From an uncultured Granulosicoccaceae bacterium (lineage in GTDB: Bacteria; Pseudomonadota; Gammaproteobacteria; Granulosicoccales; Granulosicoccaceae), in assembly GCA_938003855.1 (NCBI GenBank), contig CALKXD010000064.1:1-64000 (forward strand): a DNA stretch of 64,000 nt. The letters run 5' to 3'. The notes below the pieces were generated by a model. That model did not search any database and was not told the DNA's origin. It saw only the letters and a list, made by a program, of their open reading frames with translations. Each line of letters begins with the position of its first letter. The first letter of the stretch is position 1. A program made the position numbers and the translations under genes. Below are positions 30,743 through 41,400 of the stretch, in pieces.

Positions 30743-31174
30743 GTGGATCTTACATTAGCCGACGCAAAAAAAATTATCGAGCATACACTTGCTGCACAAG
30801 CCAAACATAACTTTAAGCCAATGGCAGTAGTGGTGCTTGGGTCTGCAGGTACAATCAGAGCCAGCGAAAGTCAGGATGGCACCAGTTTATTGCGACCGAA
30901 AATTGCGCATGGCAAAGCACATGGCGCGATATCCATGGGAATTGGCTCGCGTGCTCTGTTCGAGCGCGCTAAAAACGAGCCGTTTTTTGTTCAGTCAGTG
31001 AACGCGCTTTGTGACGGCGCTTTGGTGCCCGTTCCAGGTGGCGTGCTGGTGCGTGACAAAGACGGCAACCTGCTGGGCGCCGTCGGCGTCACCGGTGACC
31101 TGTCTGACAGCGATGAAATTTGCGCGGTTGCCGGTATTGAAGCCGCAGGCTTCGTTGCCGACACCGGTGCATAA
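30743..31174 (+). CDS. GlcG/HbpS family haem-binding-like protein
   Basis: Small single-domain protein (143 residues) of the GlcG/HbpS family, whose members bind haem or small ligands and often sit in catabolic operons. Visible family features are LTLADAKKIIEHTLAAQ at the N-terminus, the central MAVVVLGSAGTIRASESQDG, the KAHGAISMGIGS segment, and the PVPGGVLVRDKDGNLLGAVG loop. The GTG start at 30743 is supported by AGGAG about six bases upstream. There is no signal peptide, so it should be cytosolic. It is convergent with the DUF3604 gene and separated from it by a stem-loop. Its role here is not evident. Confidence 0.88.
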   Translation: MDLTLADAKKIIEHTLAAQAKHNFKPMAVVVLGSAGTIRASESQDGTSLLRPKIAHGKAHGAISMGIGSRALFERAKNEPFFVQSVNALCDGALVPVPGGVLVRDKDGNLLGAVGVTGDLSDSDEICAVAGIEAAGFVADTGA

Positions 31175-31195
31175 CGTCGACGCCAGGTAACAGGG

Positions 31196-31223
31196 TGCCG
31201 CAGGTGTTGTCACATCTGCGGCA
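31196..31223. terminator. Stem-loop between convergent genes
   Basis: TGCCGCAG and CTGCGGCA form a perfect 8-bp stem around a loop of about 12 bases, placed between two convergent stop codons. There is no strong T-run on either side, so it may act as a weak bidirectional terminator or as an mRNA end stabiliser. Confidence 0.5.
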
Positions 31224-31241
31224 AGTTGTTCCCGTGTTGCT

Positions 31242-33563
31242 CTATACCTGACGCAGCAGGTACACAGGGCTGGTCCAGGCTTGTGTGCCGTCCTCGAGGG
31301 TGACCCTCAGATAGAACGGATTATCACGGCCTTGCTGCGGGCTCAGGGTTCGCTGAATACTACAACTGGTGTTGTCGTTTGTCGTTGGCAGACGCGTCAG
31401 TCGTAAACAGCGTGGCAGTACATCAGAGGCATCGAAGATAGTGTCGTCGTAGCCGATATCGCTCAGAGGTATTGTCTGCTGAATCAGCGGTGTCTCTATT
31501 GTTAAAGTGGCCTGCTCTGAGTTGCTGACCTGTGCAATAAAGCCAGCGTGGTTGCCGGTGGTAACTGACTGCCAGGTGAGTGTATTTGCATCAGTCTGCC
31601 GCAGTGTTTTGTCGCGGTTGAAAAAGTTGACCGGCTCGGCCGACGTGACCTCTGCGCCGTTGAATACAGCTGACCCATCCCATTGCACTGAGCGGAATCG
31701 CCCGCGATACTCGGCACCTTCCCACATCACCGCGATTCGCTCGCCAAGGTCTTCCTTTGTGTACGGCCGGTAGCACTCAAGGTGGTCGAGGCCGTTGAAC
31801 AGATCGATGGCCTTAACGGGAGACCCCGCCGTAACGGTGAATTCAAGTTGAGCATCGCCGTCTGGCAGGTGGACAATATCACCCATCGTGGCAGTTGTGC
31901 AGGGCGTGCCGCTGGCATCGGGGTAGAGTGCAGGATCTTTAATATAGAGCGATGCCGGTTCACTGAAACTAACCGCGAGATCAATCAGTGGTCGCCCGTT
32001 GGGCCCGCCGGTGGTGGCGTAGTGATGTCGGCGATTGATACAGGTAATCAGCGCGTCGCGGGTTAACTCAGGCATCAGGTAGCAGGTGAGTCCACCGACG
32101 GCACCAAACCAGCCGGCACCGGGGTAGCTGGCACCGGGTCTGCCTTTATGACCGTCGGAATTACCGACAATGCCCACCCGGTAACCCTCTTTGAAGGCAT
32201 CCTCTACCAGCCATTCGAAAGTACCCCAGGCAGAATGCACTTCGACTGATTTTTCAAAGCGGCCATCATGTGCCATGGTGATATCAGCATAGCGACCGCC
32301 GCAATGCGCCATGCAGATGACGTCCCACTCTTCATGCTGCGCAAAGGATTGAAATAGTTCGGCGGCAGTGTGGCAGTCGGTATCGACATCGCTCTGGTCT
32401 TCGATCAGTGCGTGCGATGAACGACGCATGATGCGCCCTTCGACCGGGAAAAATACATTGCGGTCACCACCCAGTGCGGTGTTGCCTGACCACTCATAAC
32501 CGGGCAGGGTGACAAAGCGGCCGGCCTCATTGAAGTGGGCTGTGACCAGATTCAGGTCCTGCCAGAACTGCTCAGTCATCTGGAAATCGTTGCCCTGATG
32601 CGCGCAGATATCAATAAACGCACGGTCTCGAGCAAAGGCAAAATAATCAGCCGCGCTGTTGGTGCCGAGTGTTTCATCGGACTGACCGTGGATGTCGCCC
32701 CAGAATTTATACGCTGCGGGATCAGCGTGCACCTGCGCCGGGTTGGAGCGGGTGAGCAGTGTGCCGTGTTGATCGTGAATGCTTATAGATAAATGACCGC
32801 TGTCGTCATCAATCAATCCGTCGATCACAGTGGCAAAGGACCCCGGCGTCACATTAATGGTGTCGGGCAGGTTTTTTACTGGTCTGCTGGCTGACAGGTG
32901 CAATTGCGCGCTGGCCTGATTGGTCGGGTTTCCCCAGGTGTCTTCGGCTTTTATCTTCAACGTGAACGGGGTGCCTTTAGTACAGACACTTGGGATCACG
33001 CAAGCCCAGCTTGCCACCGGTCCCGGTACTATGGCTATCGCGTTTTGCTGTGGCAGCGGCTGGAAGTTATAGGTGGCGATGGGGTCAACCAGCACGCGAA
33101 ATTCGTAGCGGCTCTCACAGAAGGTCTGCAGACGCATACCGGGTGAGCCGTCGTCGGTCACGCCGAAGCGAACGGTAATGGTGTCGCCTTCTTTCATGAA
33201 GCCTTTGACCACTTTGATCTGCAGTGTTCTATCCCACGGGCGGATGTTGCCTTTGGGGTCAAAGCGACACTGCAGGACAGCGTTGTTGGATGCCAGCACT
33301 TCGGTATAGTTGGGAGCTTTCGGGTCATCGAATTGCGGATCGCTTTGGTCGGTTGCAAATCGAAATACCACGCGCAAGCTGCCACTGTCATCGATGCCAA
33401 ACCGACCGGCGGTGTAAGTCAGTGTGAAGCTTTGATAGCTGCCGGCTTCAAAATCTCCGCTGGCACTGAGCGTCGCGGTACCGAGCAGGTCGGGGTTAAT
33501 TGGCTCGCGCAATGATCCGCTGTTAATTGCCGGCGGGGTCATGGAAGGCAGGGTATCTGTCAT
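31242..33563 (-). CDS. DUF3604 family protein (PHP-like metal site)
   Basis: Large protein (773 residues) of the DUF3604 family. An N-terminal beta-rich region of about 290 residues precedes the conserved core with KFWGDIHGQSDETLGTNSA, a PHP-superfamily-like metal motif. Further conserved segments are ICAHQGNDF, LPGYEWSGNTALGGDRNVFF, CMAHCGGRYAD, the acidic/His pair in GNSDGHKGRPG and INRRHHYATTGG. The C-terminal about 200 residues are beta-sandwich-like. No signal peptide is apparent. The family is uncharacterised; a hydrolytic role on a phosphorylated or sulfated substrate would be inference only. It is the last gene of a leftward group with TauE/SafE, oxygenase and aminotransferase genes. 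The ATG at 33563 lacks a strong ribosome-binding site. Confidence 0.85.
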   Translation of the reverse strand: MTDTLPSMTPPAINSGSLREPINPDLLGTATLSASGDFEAGSYQSFTLTYTAGRFGIDDSGSLRVVFRFATDQSDPQFDDPKAPNYTEVLASNNAVLQCRFDPKGNIRPWDRTLQIKVVKGFMKEGDTITVRFGVTDDGSPGMRLQTFCESRYEFRVLVDPIATYNFQPLPQQNAIAIVPGPVASWACVIPSVCTKGTPFTLKIKAEDTWGNPTNQASAQLHLSASRPVKNLPDTINVTPGSFATVIDGLIDDDSGHLSISIHDQHGTLLTRSNPAQVHADPAAYKFWGDIHGQSDETLGTNSAADYFAFARDRAFIDICAHQGNDFQMTEQFWQDLNLVTAHFNEAGRFVTLPGYEWSGNTALGGDRNVFFPVEGRIMRRSSHALIEDQSDVDTDCHTAAELFQSFAQHEEWDVICMAHCGGRYADITMAHDGRFEKSVEVHSAWGTFEWLVEDAFKEGYRVGIVGNSDGHKGRPGASYPGAGWFGAVGGLTCYLMPELTRDALITCINRRHHYATTGGPNGRPLIDLAVSFSEPASLYIKDPALYPDASGTPCTTATMGDIVHLPDGDAQLEFTVTAGSPVKAIDLFNGLDHLECYRPYTKEDLGERIAVMWEGAEYRGRFRSVQWDGSAVFNGAEVTSAEPVNFFNRDKTLRQTDANTLTWQSVTTGNHAGFIAQVSNSEQATLTIETPLIQQTIPLSDIGYDDTIFDASDVLPRCLRLTRLPTTNDNTSCSIQRTLSPQQGRDNPFYLRVTLEDGTQAWTSPVYLLRQV

Positions 33564-33678
33564 GTGCTGTTGGCTCTGCGTTTGGCTGGACGCCGTGGTG
33601 TCTGTCTAATTGTGCTGCGTATACGCATGTTGTTAACGGTCTGAGAAGATTATCTTAACATCGCACTCTGTGTTTGGG

Positions 33679-34437
33679 TCAGGCAGAATTAGCCAGGCCT
33701 TGCCATAGCATGCTAAAGCCGACGCACCCGAGTACCACGCCCACCAGCTTGCGAAGTATTGTGGCAGGCAGGCGATGTGCCAACGCCGAGCCGAAGGTCA
33801 CGCCGATCACCATGATCGCTGCTATAGCAAAGCCGAGCGCAAAATTAACTTCGCCATGCATGACATTGCCTAACGTGGCCAGCAGCGATATAGGCAACTG
33901 AATGAACTGACTCAACCCGACCACTGTCAGTACCGGCCACTTAAACCAGATCAGCATCGGCACTAGTAACAACGGACCACCCGTGCCGGTCATTGCGGAT
34001 GATATGCCGACGATTAGCCCGATCAGAATCAGCCAGACCGGTGCGACCGCAGGTACCCGGGTGCTGCTGTGTTGAGGCTGAATAAGCGTGTTTATGCCTG
34101 CCAGAAGCACAAAGCCTGCAATAACCAGTTTTATAGAACTATCCGGCATACCGGCAATGAACAGTGAGCCGAGATAGGCTCCGGGCATAGCACCCAGCGA
34201 TAGCCACAACCCGCTCGACCAGCGTATTGATCCTTTGCGTGAATACAAGTAAGCCCCGACCAGTCCACTGAACAAATAGCTGAACATAACGGCGGCTATC
34301 GTTACGTGCATCGTCAGCTCGGTAGTCCAGGTAAGCACGGGAACCAGAATCACACCACCGACACCGATACTGCCGATCAGAATACCGACAATAACAACAA
34401 CGATACCGGCGATTATCAGGGTGAATGGATCAGGCAT
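33679..34437 (-). CDS. TauE/SafE family membrane permease
   Basis: Integral inner-membrane protein (252 residues) of the TauE/SafE (sulfite exporter-like) family. Two homologous halves are visible, each opening with a Gly-rich hydrophobic segment: IGSIGVGGVILVPVLTW near residue 22 and ISSAMTGTGGPLLLVPMLIW near residue 145. About seven or eight membrane helices are expected from the hydrophobic stretches. Family members export small organic or sulfonated anions and have been linked to taurine, sulfoacetate and sulfite. Lying with an omega-type aminotransferase and an oxygenase, a role in exporting or importing a small acid from amine or sulfonate breakdown is plausible but not shown by the sequence. 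Confidence 0.88.
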   Translation of the reverse strand: MPDPFTLIIAGIVVVIVGILIGSIGVGGVILVPVLTWTTELTMHVTIAAVMFSYLFSGLVGAYLYSRKGSIRWSSGLWLSLGAMPGAYLGSLFIAGMPDSSIKLVIAGFVLLAGINTLIQPQHSSTRVPAVAPVWLILIGLIVGISSAMTGTGGPLLLVPMLIWFKWPVLTVVGLSQFIQLPISLLATLGNVMHGEVNFALGFAIAAIMVIGVTFGSALAHRLPATILRKLVGVVLGCVGFSMLWQGLANSA

Positions 34438-34519
34438 CTAGGTAGCGTGTTTGATGGTGAGCGTATTGGTGTTGCTGCGCAGTGGCCACCGTGGTTGCAT
34501 TAGCGATACTGTGCCGGTG

Positions 34520-35545
34520 CTATTCGCCCTGCACAACCCCCTGGCTTTCGAGGTAGGAAATTGGTGGGTATTTAGCCGGATTGTCGGGTCCGCAGCAACT
34601 GGGCACGCAGGTCATTTTCCAGGTGGGGTTGGCATTGAAGAAGAAAGGAATCGAGTAGCGTGATGTATCGGCGGTGTTGTTGTTGGCAAAGTGCTTAACG
34701 CTTATGAAGCGATCATTTGTCCATTGCTTTAACAGCTCGCCGGTGTTGACGATAAACGCACCGTCCAGTGCGGGTGCCTTGATCCACTGCCGCCGACGTT
34801 CGCTGAAAATGCACAGGCCGGGCTGATCCTGCGCCAGGATAGTGCAAAACGAGGTATCAACGTGTGGCGCAATGCCGAACTCCTCGGTGGCAGAGTTCTG
34901 TACCGCCGGGTAATGTGTCATTCGGAGTCGGTACAATGGCTTATCGAACGCGTCGTTAAAGAAGGTGGGCGGCATATCGAGTGCGGTGGCGTACAGCGGC
35001 AGCATCTGCCTGCCCAGCGCCTGCATCGATGCGGCATAGTCTGTGACCACCTCACGGAAACCGGCGGCCACCTGTGGCTCCGGCCACTGGTTATCGTCCA
35101 GGCCCAGTTGGTGGTCGCACTTGATGATAAATGCCTCGTTGACGTTGCCGGTATCGCGTGCCGGCAGCTTGGTGTTTTTGATTGGCAGATAGCCCATACC
35201 GCCAACGGGCCAGTCAGGTCGATCCATCAGTATGGCTGTTTTATGCTGCAGCGGCAGGGCGTGAAAGTCGCGTGTTGCGCGAAAGGCGGTTGCCAGCTGA
35301 TCGCTTGAGACCTGATGTCCGATCACAGAAAAAAAGCCCACTTCCTCGCACGCCGTTTTTAACTGTGCGGCCACCTGGTTGCGATCGTGGTCGCTGCCAG
35401 TGGCGAGGTAGGGTCCGATGTCAATGACAGGAATATCGCCGTCACGGGCCTCTTCGACGACAGTGGTATTCCAGCTGTCTGACTCTGCTTTCAGCTGTCT
35501 CTCTTTTGCCTGAGCGTCGAAAGTGGTACTTGATTTGTTGTTCAT
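34520..35545 (-). CDS. 2-oxoglutarate/Fe(II)-dependent oxygenase, isopenicillin N synthase-like
   Basis: Cytosolic non-haem iron dioxygenase (341 residues) of the isopenicillin-N-synthase-like group. The N-terminal DIOX_N part shows IPVIDIGPYLATGSDHDRN and EEVGFFSVIGHQV. The iron ligands are HVDTSFCTIL (His-x-Asp) and the later His in FISVKHFANN. The 2-oxoglutarate-binding Arg-x-Ser appears as RYSIPFFFN. These enzymes hydroxylate or desaturate small molecules with loss of CO2 from 2-oxoglutarate. The substrate is not readable. It sits between the aminotransferase and the TauE/SafE gene in the same direction, suggesting one pathway under the IclR regulator. Confidence 0.9.
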   Translation of the reverse strand: MNNKSSTTFDAQAKERQLKAESDSWNTTVVEEARDGDIPVIDIGPYLATGSDHDRNQVAAQLKTACEEVGFFSVIGHQVSSDQLATAFRATRDFHALPLQHKTAILMDRPDWPVGGMGYLPIKNTKLPARDTGNVNEAFIIKCDHQLGLDDNQWPEPQVAAGFREVVTDYAASMQALGRQMLPLYATALDMPPTFFNDAFDKPLYRLRMTHYPAVQNSATEEFGIAPHVDTSFCTILAQDQPGLCIFSERRRQWIKAPALDGAFIVNTGELLKQWTNDRFISVKHFANNNTADTSRYSIPFFFNANPTWKMTCVPSCCGPDNPAKYPPISYLESQGVVQGE

Positions 35546-35648
35546 AGATCAGGTGCAGTATAGGTTGGTGGTAACTATTTAAGCACATCTCACGTGGTTG
35601 CGGCGAGAGATGTACAGACCTGTCCGCTGACACAGTGAAGCGCGCCCC

Positions 35649-35667
35649 GGGCGGCGGCGCGCCGCCC
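35649..35667. other. GC-rich stem-loop between the aminotransferase and oxygenase genes
   Basis: GGGCGGC and GCCGCCC pair around a 5-base loop in the 169-base gap between two leftward genes. No T-run follows on the minus strand, so it looks more like a processing or stability element than a full terminator. Confidence 0.45.
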
Positions 35668-35714
35668 TGGTGAGACGCTGCACCGCAAAGTCAGGGGCAG
35701 CATTGCCGGGTCGA

Positions 35715-37070
35715 TCAGGACAGCGACGCAAAGCCTGCGTCGAGCGCGTTAACAATGGCGCTGACCTCATCGGCGGTGAGTATGAGCGGCGGAGATAAAA
35801 TGACGTTGGGGCCTGATACCCGCACCATCACCCCTGCCTCGTAGGTTGCTTTTTGCAGGGCCAGAGCGACGGATTTGTCGATGGGGGTTTTGCTGCCGCG
35901 ATCAGACACCAGTTCCAGCGCACACATAAGTCCCTCGCCACCGCGAACATCGCCGATGATCTCGTGCTTGCTGGCAAGACCTTGCAGCCCCGCGAATAGT
36001 TCGGCGCCGCGGGCGCCGGCATTGGTGTGAACTTGCAGGCGTTGTGTTTCCTTAAGACAGGCAATCGCCGCCGCTGCTCCAACCGGGTGTCCTGAATAAG
36101 TATAACCGTGACCAATGAAGGCACGGCCGGTGCTGTCATTTTCGAAGACCTCAACAACCTGACCGGCTAGCATCGCAGCGCCGAACGGAAAGTAGGCGTT
36201 GGTGATTGCCTTCGCGGTGCACATGATGTCTGGCTTGACGCCCCAGTGTCGGCAGCCGCTCCAGCTGCCGGTACGGCCAAATGCCGTGATGACTTCATCG
36301 GCAATCAATAGAATGCCGTGGCGATCGCAGATCTCACGGACGCCGGGCATAAAGCTTTTATGGGGCGGAATAACCCCGCCGGCGCCGAGTACGGGTTCCA
36401 TAATGAAGGCAGCGATAGTGCTGGCGTCTTCCATCGCGATGGTGTTCTCCAGTGCATTGAGGCACAGTTGTGCCAGTTTTTCAGGATCGCTTTCATTAAA
36501 GGGGTTTCGATACGTGTAGGGCGCCGGTATGTGGAAGCAGCCCGCCAGCAGTGGTTCGTACTGGGTGCGAAAGTTGGCATTGCCATTGACGGAGGCGCCA
36601 CCGAAGTGCGTGCCGTGATAGCCTTTCTGCAAGCTTATAAATTTGCTGCGGCTGTGTTCACCGCGAATTTTATGATACTGCCTGGCAAGTCGCAGCGCGG
36701 ATTCAACACTGTCAGAGCCACCGGAAGTGAAGAACGCTCTGGTCAGGCCGTCTTCAGCAAAAAATTCTTTCAGCAGGTAGCTGAGTTCTATAACCGCATC
36801 GTTGCTGGTGCCTCTAAAGGTTGAGTAATAGGGCAATACGTCGAGCTGAGCGGTGATCGCGTCTTTGATCGGCTGACAGGAAAAGCCGAGGTTCACATTC
36901 CATAGACCACCGACCGCATCGATAGTCTCGTGTCCGTCGACATCCGTAATACGCACGCCCTGAGCGGCTGTGACGATAGTCGGTGCGTTCGCCAGGCTAT
37001 CCGCTGGATGTGCCATCGGATGCCACATATGGCTGGCGTTGTTTTCTTTGAGGAAGTTTGCGTTTTTCAT
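35715..37070 (-). CDS. Class III (omega) aminotransferase
   Basis: PLP-dependent class III aminotransferase (451 residues), closest by eye to omega-amino acid or diamine:pyruvate aminotransferases. Visible features: N-terminal HMWHPMAHPADS and GLWNVNLGFS, the cofactor phosphate segment FFTSGGSDSVESALRLARQY, KGYHGTHFGGASVNG, EPVLGAGGVIPP, the PLP-contacting Asp in LLIADEVITAFGRTG, and the Schiff-base Lys in CTAKAITNAYFPFG, followed by GHGYTYSGHPVGAAAA. It should move an amino group from a terminal amine such as beta-alanine, taurine, GABA or a diamine onto pyruvate or 2-oxoglutarate; the donor cannot be told. It lies 64 bases downstream of the IclR regulator, same strand, so likely under its control. 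Confidence 0.92.
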   Translation of the reverse strand: MKNANFLKENNASHMWHPMAHPADSLANAPTIVTAAQGVRITDVDGHETIDAVGGLWNVNLGFSCQPIKDAITAQLDVLPYYSTFRGTSNDAVIELSYLLKEFFAEDGLTRAFFTSGGSDSVESALRLARQYHKIRGEHSRSKFISLQKGYHGTHFGGASVNGNANFRTQYEPLLAGCFHIPAPYTYRNPFNESDPEKLAQLCLNALENTIAMEDASTIAAFIMEPVLGAGGVIPPHKSFMPGVREICDRHGILLIADEVITAFGRTGSWSGCRHWGVKPDIMCTAKAITNAYFPFGAAMLAGQVVEVFENDSTGRAFIGHGYTYSGHPVGAAAAIACLKETQRLQVHTNAGARGAELFAGLQGLASKHEIIGDVRGGEGLMCALELVSDRGSKTPIDKSVALALQKATYEAGVMVRVSGPNVILSPPLILTADEVSAIVNALDAGFASLS

Positions 37071-37134
37071 GTCGGGTCCGTCGTGTATAAATAAGTAGCT
37101 TGTTGAGGCAGTGCTGTAGATACCGTGTTTGGCG

Positions 37135-37938
37135 CTATACCGCGATACTGATCTGATCCGTTGCCGACCACACGGCCTCGAGTCCGTCCGGCAGTTGCCC
37201 GCCGGTTTGTACAGTGGCGAGCCGTGCTGTGGCCAACAAAGATGACGTCAGAGTGAGCAGCTGATTGTGGCTACCGCGAACAGTCGGAAATGTCACCGAT
37301 ATCGCACCATAGGCTTCGCTGGCAGAATTAAATACCGGCGCGGCACAAGAGGCGACGCCATCCTCTTTGATGCCGGTGCTCAGGCTATAGCCGCGCTGCC
37401 TGGTTTCGTTGACCACCGCGTACAGCGCGTCAGCGTCGGTAACTGTGTGTTCAGTGAAGCTCTGTAATTTCCCGGCGCAGACGTCGTCGACTACCGTGCC
37501 CGGCCCGAAGGCCAGCACCGCGTAGCCGGAGGATGTTGCGTGTAGCGGCAGTAGTTCGGATTCGTCAAAGCTGACCCGCAACGCGGCACTGCAGTGGTTG
37601 GCGTAACAGATGGTGGCGAGGATGTCGCCCTGCAGCACCGAAACATGTACCAGTTCGTTGAGTCTGCGTGACAGTTGTCGCGCCAGAGGATCAAGGGTAG
37701 TACGCAGTGGATCAGTTGATTCTCTGACATTCGATAGTCTTAGTACGGCCGGACCCAGACGATAGTTTCGGCTGTGCTGGTCCTGCTCCAGAAAACCGTT
37801 GTCGACCAGTTCGGTGAGATGCCGGTAGACGGTAGCTTTGTCGCGCAGGGCGAGTTTCTGAAACTGGCTCAGACCGATTTCCGGTTGTTCCCGGGAAAAA
37901 AAGTCGAGTAGCTGTAGCGCTTTGGTGATGGTTCCCAT
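37135..37938 (-). CDS. IclR family transcriptional regulator
   Basis: Predicted DNA-binding regulator of the IclR family (267 residues from the chosen start). The N-terminal winged helix reads GTITKALQLLDFFSREQPEI, then LRDKATVYRHLTELVDNGFL. The C-terminal effector domain shows LHATSSGYAVLAFGPG, the IclR-typical RGYSLSTGIKEDGVASCAAP and GAISVTFPT. I start at the ATG at 37938 just before the helix-turn-helix; an in-frame GTG at 38046 and ATG at 38031 would add an Arg- and Cys-containing extension that looks non-native. It precedes the aminotransferase gene and most likely controls the leftward group; no clear operator palindrome was found in the 64-base gap. Confidence 0.88.
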   Translation of the reverse strand: MGTITKALQLLDFFSREQPEIGLSQFQKLALRDKATVYRHLTELVDNGFLEQDQHSRNYRLGPAVLRLSNVRESTDPLRTTLDPLARQLSRRLNELVHVSVLQGDILATICYANHCSAALRVSFDESELLPLHATSSGYAVLAFGPGTVVDDVCAGKLQSFTEHTVTDADALYAVVNETRQRGYSLSTGIKEDGVASCAAPVFNSASEAYGAISVTFPTVRGSHNQLLTLTSSLLATARLATVQTGGQLPDGLEAVWSATDQISIAV

Positions 37939-38400
37939 ACGAGCTGTTGCCGTGAATATTGGTGAGTCTGATGCCACTGGTAGAACGTGAGACAGCCCGA
38001 TTTTTAAGTCTGCACTGCAATTGAGTGCCATAGCGGGAACTCTCACGAGTGTCTTTGTAATTATGCACTGATTGGTTTGGATAGTGAACCGCTTGGTGTG
38101 ATGCCGATTGATTTCCTATCTGTCGACTCGGCACGGCTATCGGTTTCCCCTGCAGACGTGCAGAAATCGGCGTCCACGGGATGGTTTCGGATCGGCTTTT
38201 TACAGGATGTTTTGTTAACTTCGTTGCAGGGATTGCCCGCGTGAAGGCAATTCGGCGCGGTTTCGGCGCTTTGCAGGCAGAATTTGTTTAAGTATCAATC
38301 GGTTCTGGTCGATTGTTCATTAGAGAAGGAAAAGACTGTCGTTGACAAGTGACTGATGGTCGCCCACCGAATCATAGATGTGCCTCACCGGTCCCTTTAG
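37939..38400. other. Divergent intergenic region between the IclR gene and the third giant gene
   Basis: No gene is supported. It should carry promoters in both directions. No strong ribosome-binding site precedes the ATG at 38401, and an in-frame TAG immediately before it rules out an upstream extension. Confidence 0.45.
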
Positions 38401-41400
38401 ATGGCTCGATCCCGGCTTTTCAGCAAATCTGATCGCACAGCAGAAATATGCCAGCCGGGTGAAGCGCCGGGTACGGAGAAAGTCCAACGGCTGGGACCTG
38501 TGCTTGAAGGGCTGGAGCCTCGTGTGCTTTTCTCGGCTGATGTCTCCGCGCTGCCATTGCTCTCCGCAGACTCTCCAATAACGCTTGAATCCGGATTTCC
38601 GGATCAGGTGTTGTCTGCGGGGTTGCTGAGTGTAGAGCCGGGTGTGCGTGCAACGGAGTTGGTGGCGGTTGACGCGACGCTGGGTGACCTGGAAGTATTG
38701 CTCGCTGATCTCCGCGAACAGCAGCACGCAGGCCGCGCGATAGAGATTGTACTGCTGGAACCGGAACTCGAAGGGGTCCAGGTGGTCACTGACACGCTGG
38801 TCAATATCGAGAACGTATCAGCGCTTCATCTGCTCACGCATGGTGCCAGTGGCGGTATCAAGCTTGGCGATACCATGCTCGATCTCGAAAACGTTGCGAG
38901 TTTCTCTGCTCAATTCTCTGAATGGCAGGGCAGCTTGTCGGTGGATGCCGACATCCTTATCTATGGCTGTGATGTTGCGTCCACCGAAGACGGGCGTACA
39001 CTCCTGCGAGCAATTGCCAGTGAAACCGGCGCCGACGTTGCGGCCAGCATTGATCGCACCGGGCATCTATCGCTCGGAGCCAACTGGCAGCTGGAGTACC
39101 GTTCAGGCGATATAGACGTCGCTGAGGCTTTGAGCGACGCCGCCTATGCTGCGTGGGAGGGCGAGTTGGCGCTCGGCTTTACCTTCACGGCACCGGCCTC
39201 TGTCAGCGTGGATGAGGACAGCACCCATACGTTTGATAGTCAGCAAATTGAGATCAGTCATGATCTTAACGCAGCAGATTTGATCAGGGCTGAGTTGCGT
39301 GTAGAGAGCGGCACGCTGGCGTTTACTAATACGCCCGCCATTACTGTGTCGGGTGAGGGCGGCAACATCGTTGTGCTGGAAGGCACAGCGGCAGACATAA
39401 ACGTCGCCTTGCAGGATCTGGTTTACTCACCGACGGCAGAGTTTAGTGCCAGTGACACCCTTGAAGTCACTGTAGAGAATCAGTTCGGATTGTTGCTGTC
39501 AAACAGTTTTGAAGGTTTGGATGTAACGCTGCCATCAAGTCAGTTCAACGGTGAGCTGATGACGGGTGCACAGATAGTCACGGATAGTGAACGTGGCTCA
39601 GTTCTTCAGCTCGATGGTATCGATGGTCATGTGCGGATTGACAATAGTCTGGGGGAGCCCGACAACCTAACCCTGGGTGCCTGGGTAAATCTAGAGATAA
39701 GCAATGGCGACTCCTATGAAGTGATAAGCATTGCAGACAGCGCCGTGTTGCGGGTTGTCCAGAGTGCGGACGGCAGTCAGTGGATATTGCGAGCCGCTTA
39801 TTATACCGGCTCTACATGGAACCCTTTGTCTGTGGCGCTGCCTGCGTCATTTGGTTCTGCCGGCTGGCATCACATCGCCTTCACGCACCAGCCTGGCGAG
39901 CAGATCGTATATCTGGACGGTGTTGAAGTGGCGCGAGCGACGGCGGCCGATTCCATTAGTTATTTAACACCCGAAGTGACGACGATTGGCAAGCACGCCT
40001 TTAACAATGGCGGTAGCTCTTATCACTTAGAGGGGATGCTGGACAATGCGCAGGTGTTCGGGCGCGTGCTCGATGCGGCTGAGATATCCAACCTTGTCAG
40101 TGGCTTTGATCAATTTGAACAGACTGCTTCTGTCGCCATAGACATCATGCCGGTTAACGATTTACCGCAAATTAGCAAAGTCGACGCAGGTATCGCCTAT
40201 GTCGAGGGTGATCCGCAGCCGGTCCCGATTGTTAACTCATGGCATATAACCGACCTTGAGATCGAAGCCAGTGGCACGCTGGAGAATACCACCCTGACTG
40301 TTGAGCGTTCGACCGCCAGCGGCACGTCACCGGATGCCACGTCGGGTGCGAACGATTACGATAGTTTTTCTTCTGCCAGTGTACAGTACGATCTCACCGA
40401 AGGGAGTGACCTGGTTGATACGTCGGGGATCACTTTTGGCAGCGTCACTAAAAACAGTGCAGGGACACTAACCCTGACTTTTAATTCGCTCGCCGATCTG
40501 GATATGGTCCACCGGCTGGTGCCGGAGATTCACTACTGGAATAGCGGCGGCTGGCCACCGGATGCAGTTACATTGCATTGGCTGTTTAATGATAATGGTA
40601 TCGATAATGAAGGGGCTGCTGATCCTGTCGCTGGACTAACAGCAGTAGACGCCGGCACCTCGGCAGAAGTCCTCACAACGATCAACATAACACCGGTAAA
40701 TCAAGCGCCGGTACTGACAGTGAGGGGCGCAAGTAACTCGATTTTCCTTGGCGAGGGTGTCGCCAGTGCGTTGATAACCGACAGCATGTTGTCGGTGTAT
40801 GATGTCGACGATTCGGCGGACAATCTGGTCTATACGCTGGTTTCTGCGGGTAACGCGGATCTTTACTACACCGACCCGTCGACCGGCGTTGCCGTGGCAT
40901 TGACGGACGGTGATACCTTTAGCCAGAGCGATGTCAGCAACGGCTATATCAGTCATCAGTCCGATTTGTCGTCTGCCGGTATTAGAACGTTTACAGCATT
41001 TGTAGAAGACTCACACGGTGCGAAGACCGATACCGAAACTTTCACGATTCGCTACACCACCGATATCCCGTCTGAGATTTCTTCGGGGATCAGCCTGAAT
41101 CAGGATGGTGGCAACGATGCATTCCTCGAGGATACCAGTGGCTATCACTTCGTCGGTGGCTATTCGACGCTCAGCTGGGAGTTCAGGTTCTCCGATCTGC
41201 AAAAAAATGAAGGCAACGGTTGGTCCACGTTGTACTCTGCGGCGGACGCTGATGCAGCCAATGATGGAGTGACCGAGTCCCTGTATATTCAACCGGATCC
41301 CAATAGCCTTGATGCCATTGTCAGCTGGTATGTCTATCCCTGGGGCTATCTGCAAACCGGTGTGATCAGCGATTTGTTTGATGGAGGTATGCACCACATC

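Noticed and set aside
36318-36824. A 168-codon plus-strand frame
   Set aside because: It is inside the well-supported leftward aminotransferase gene and shows no recognisable protein family.
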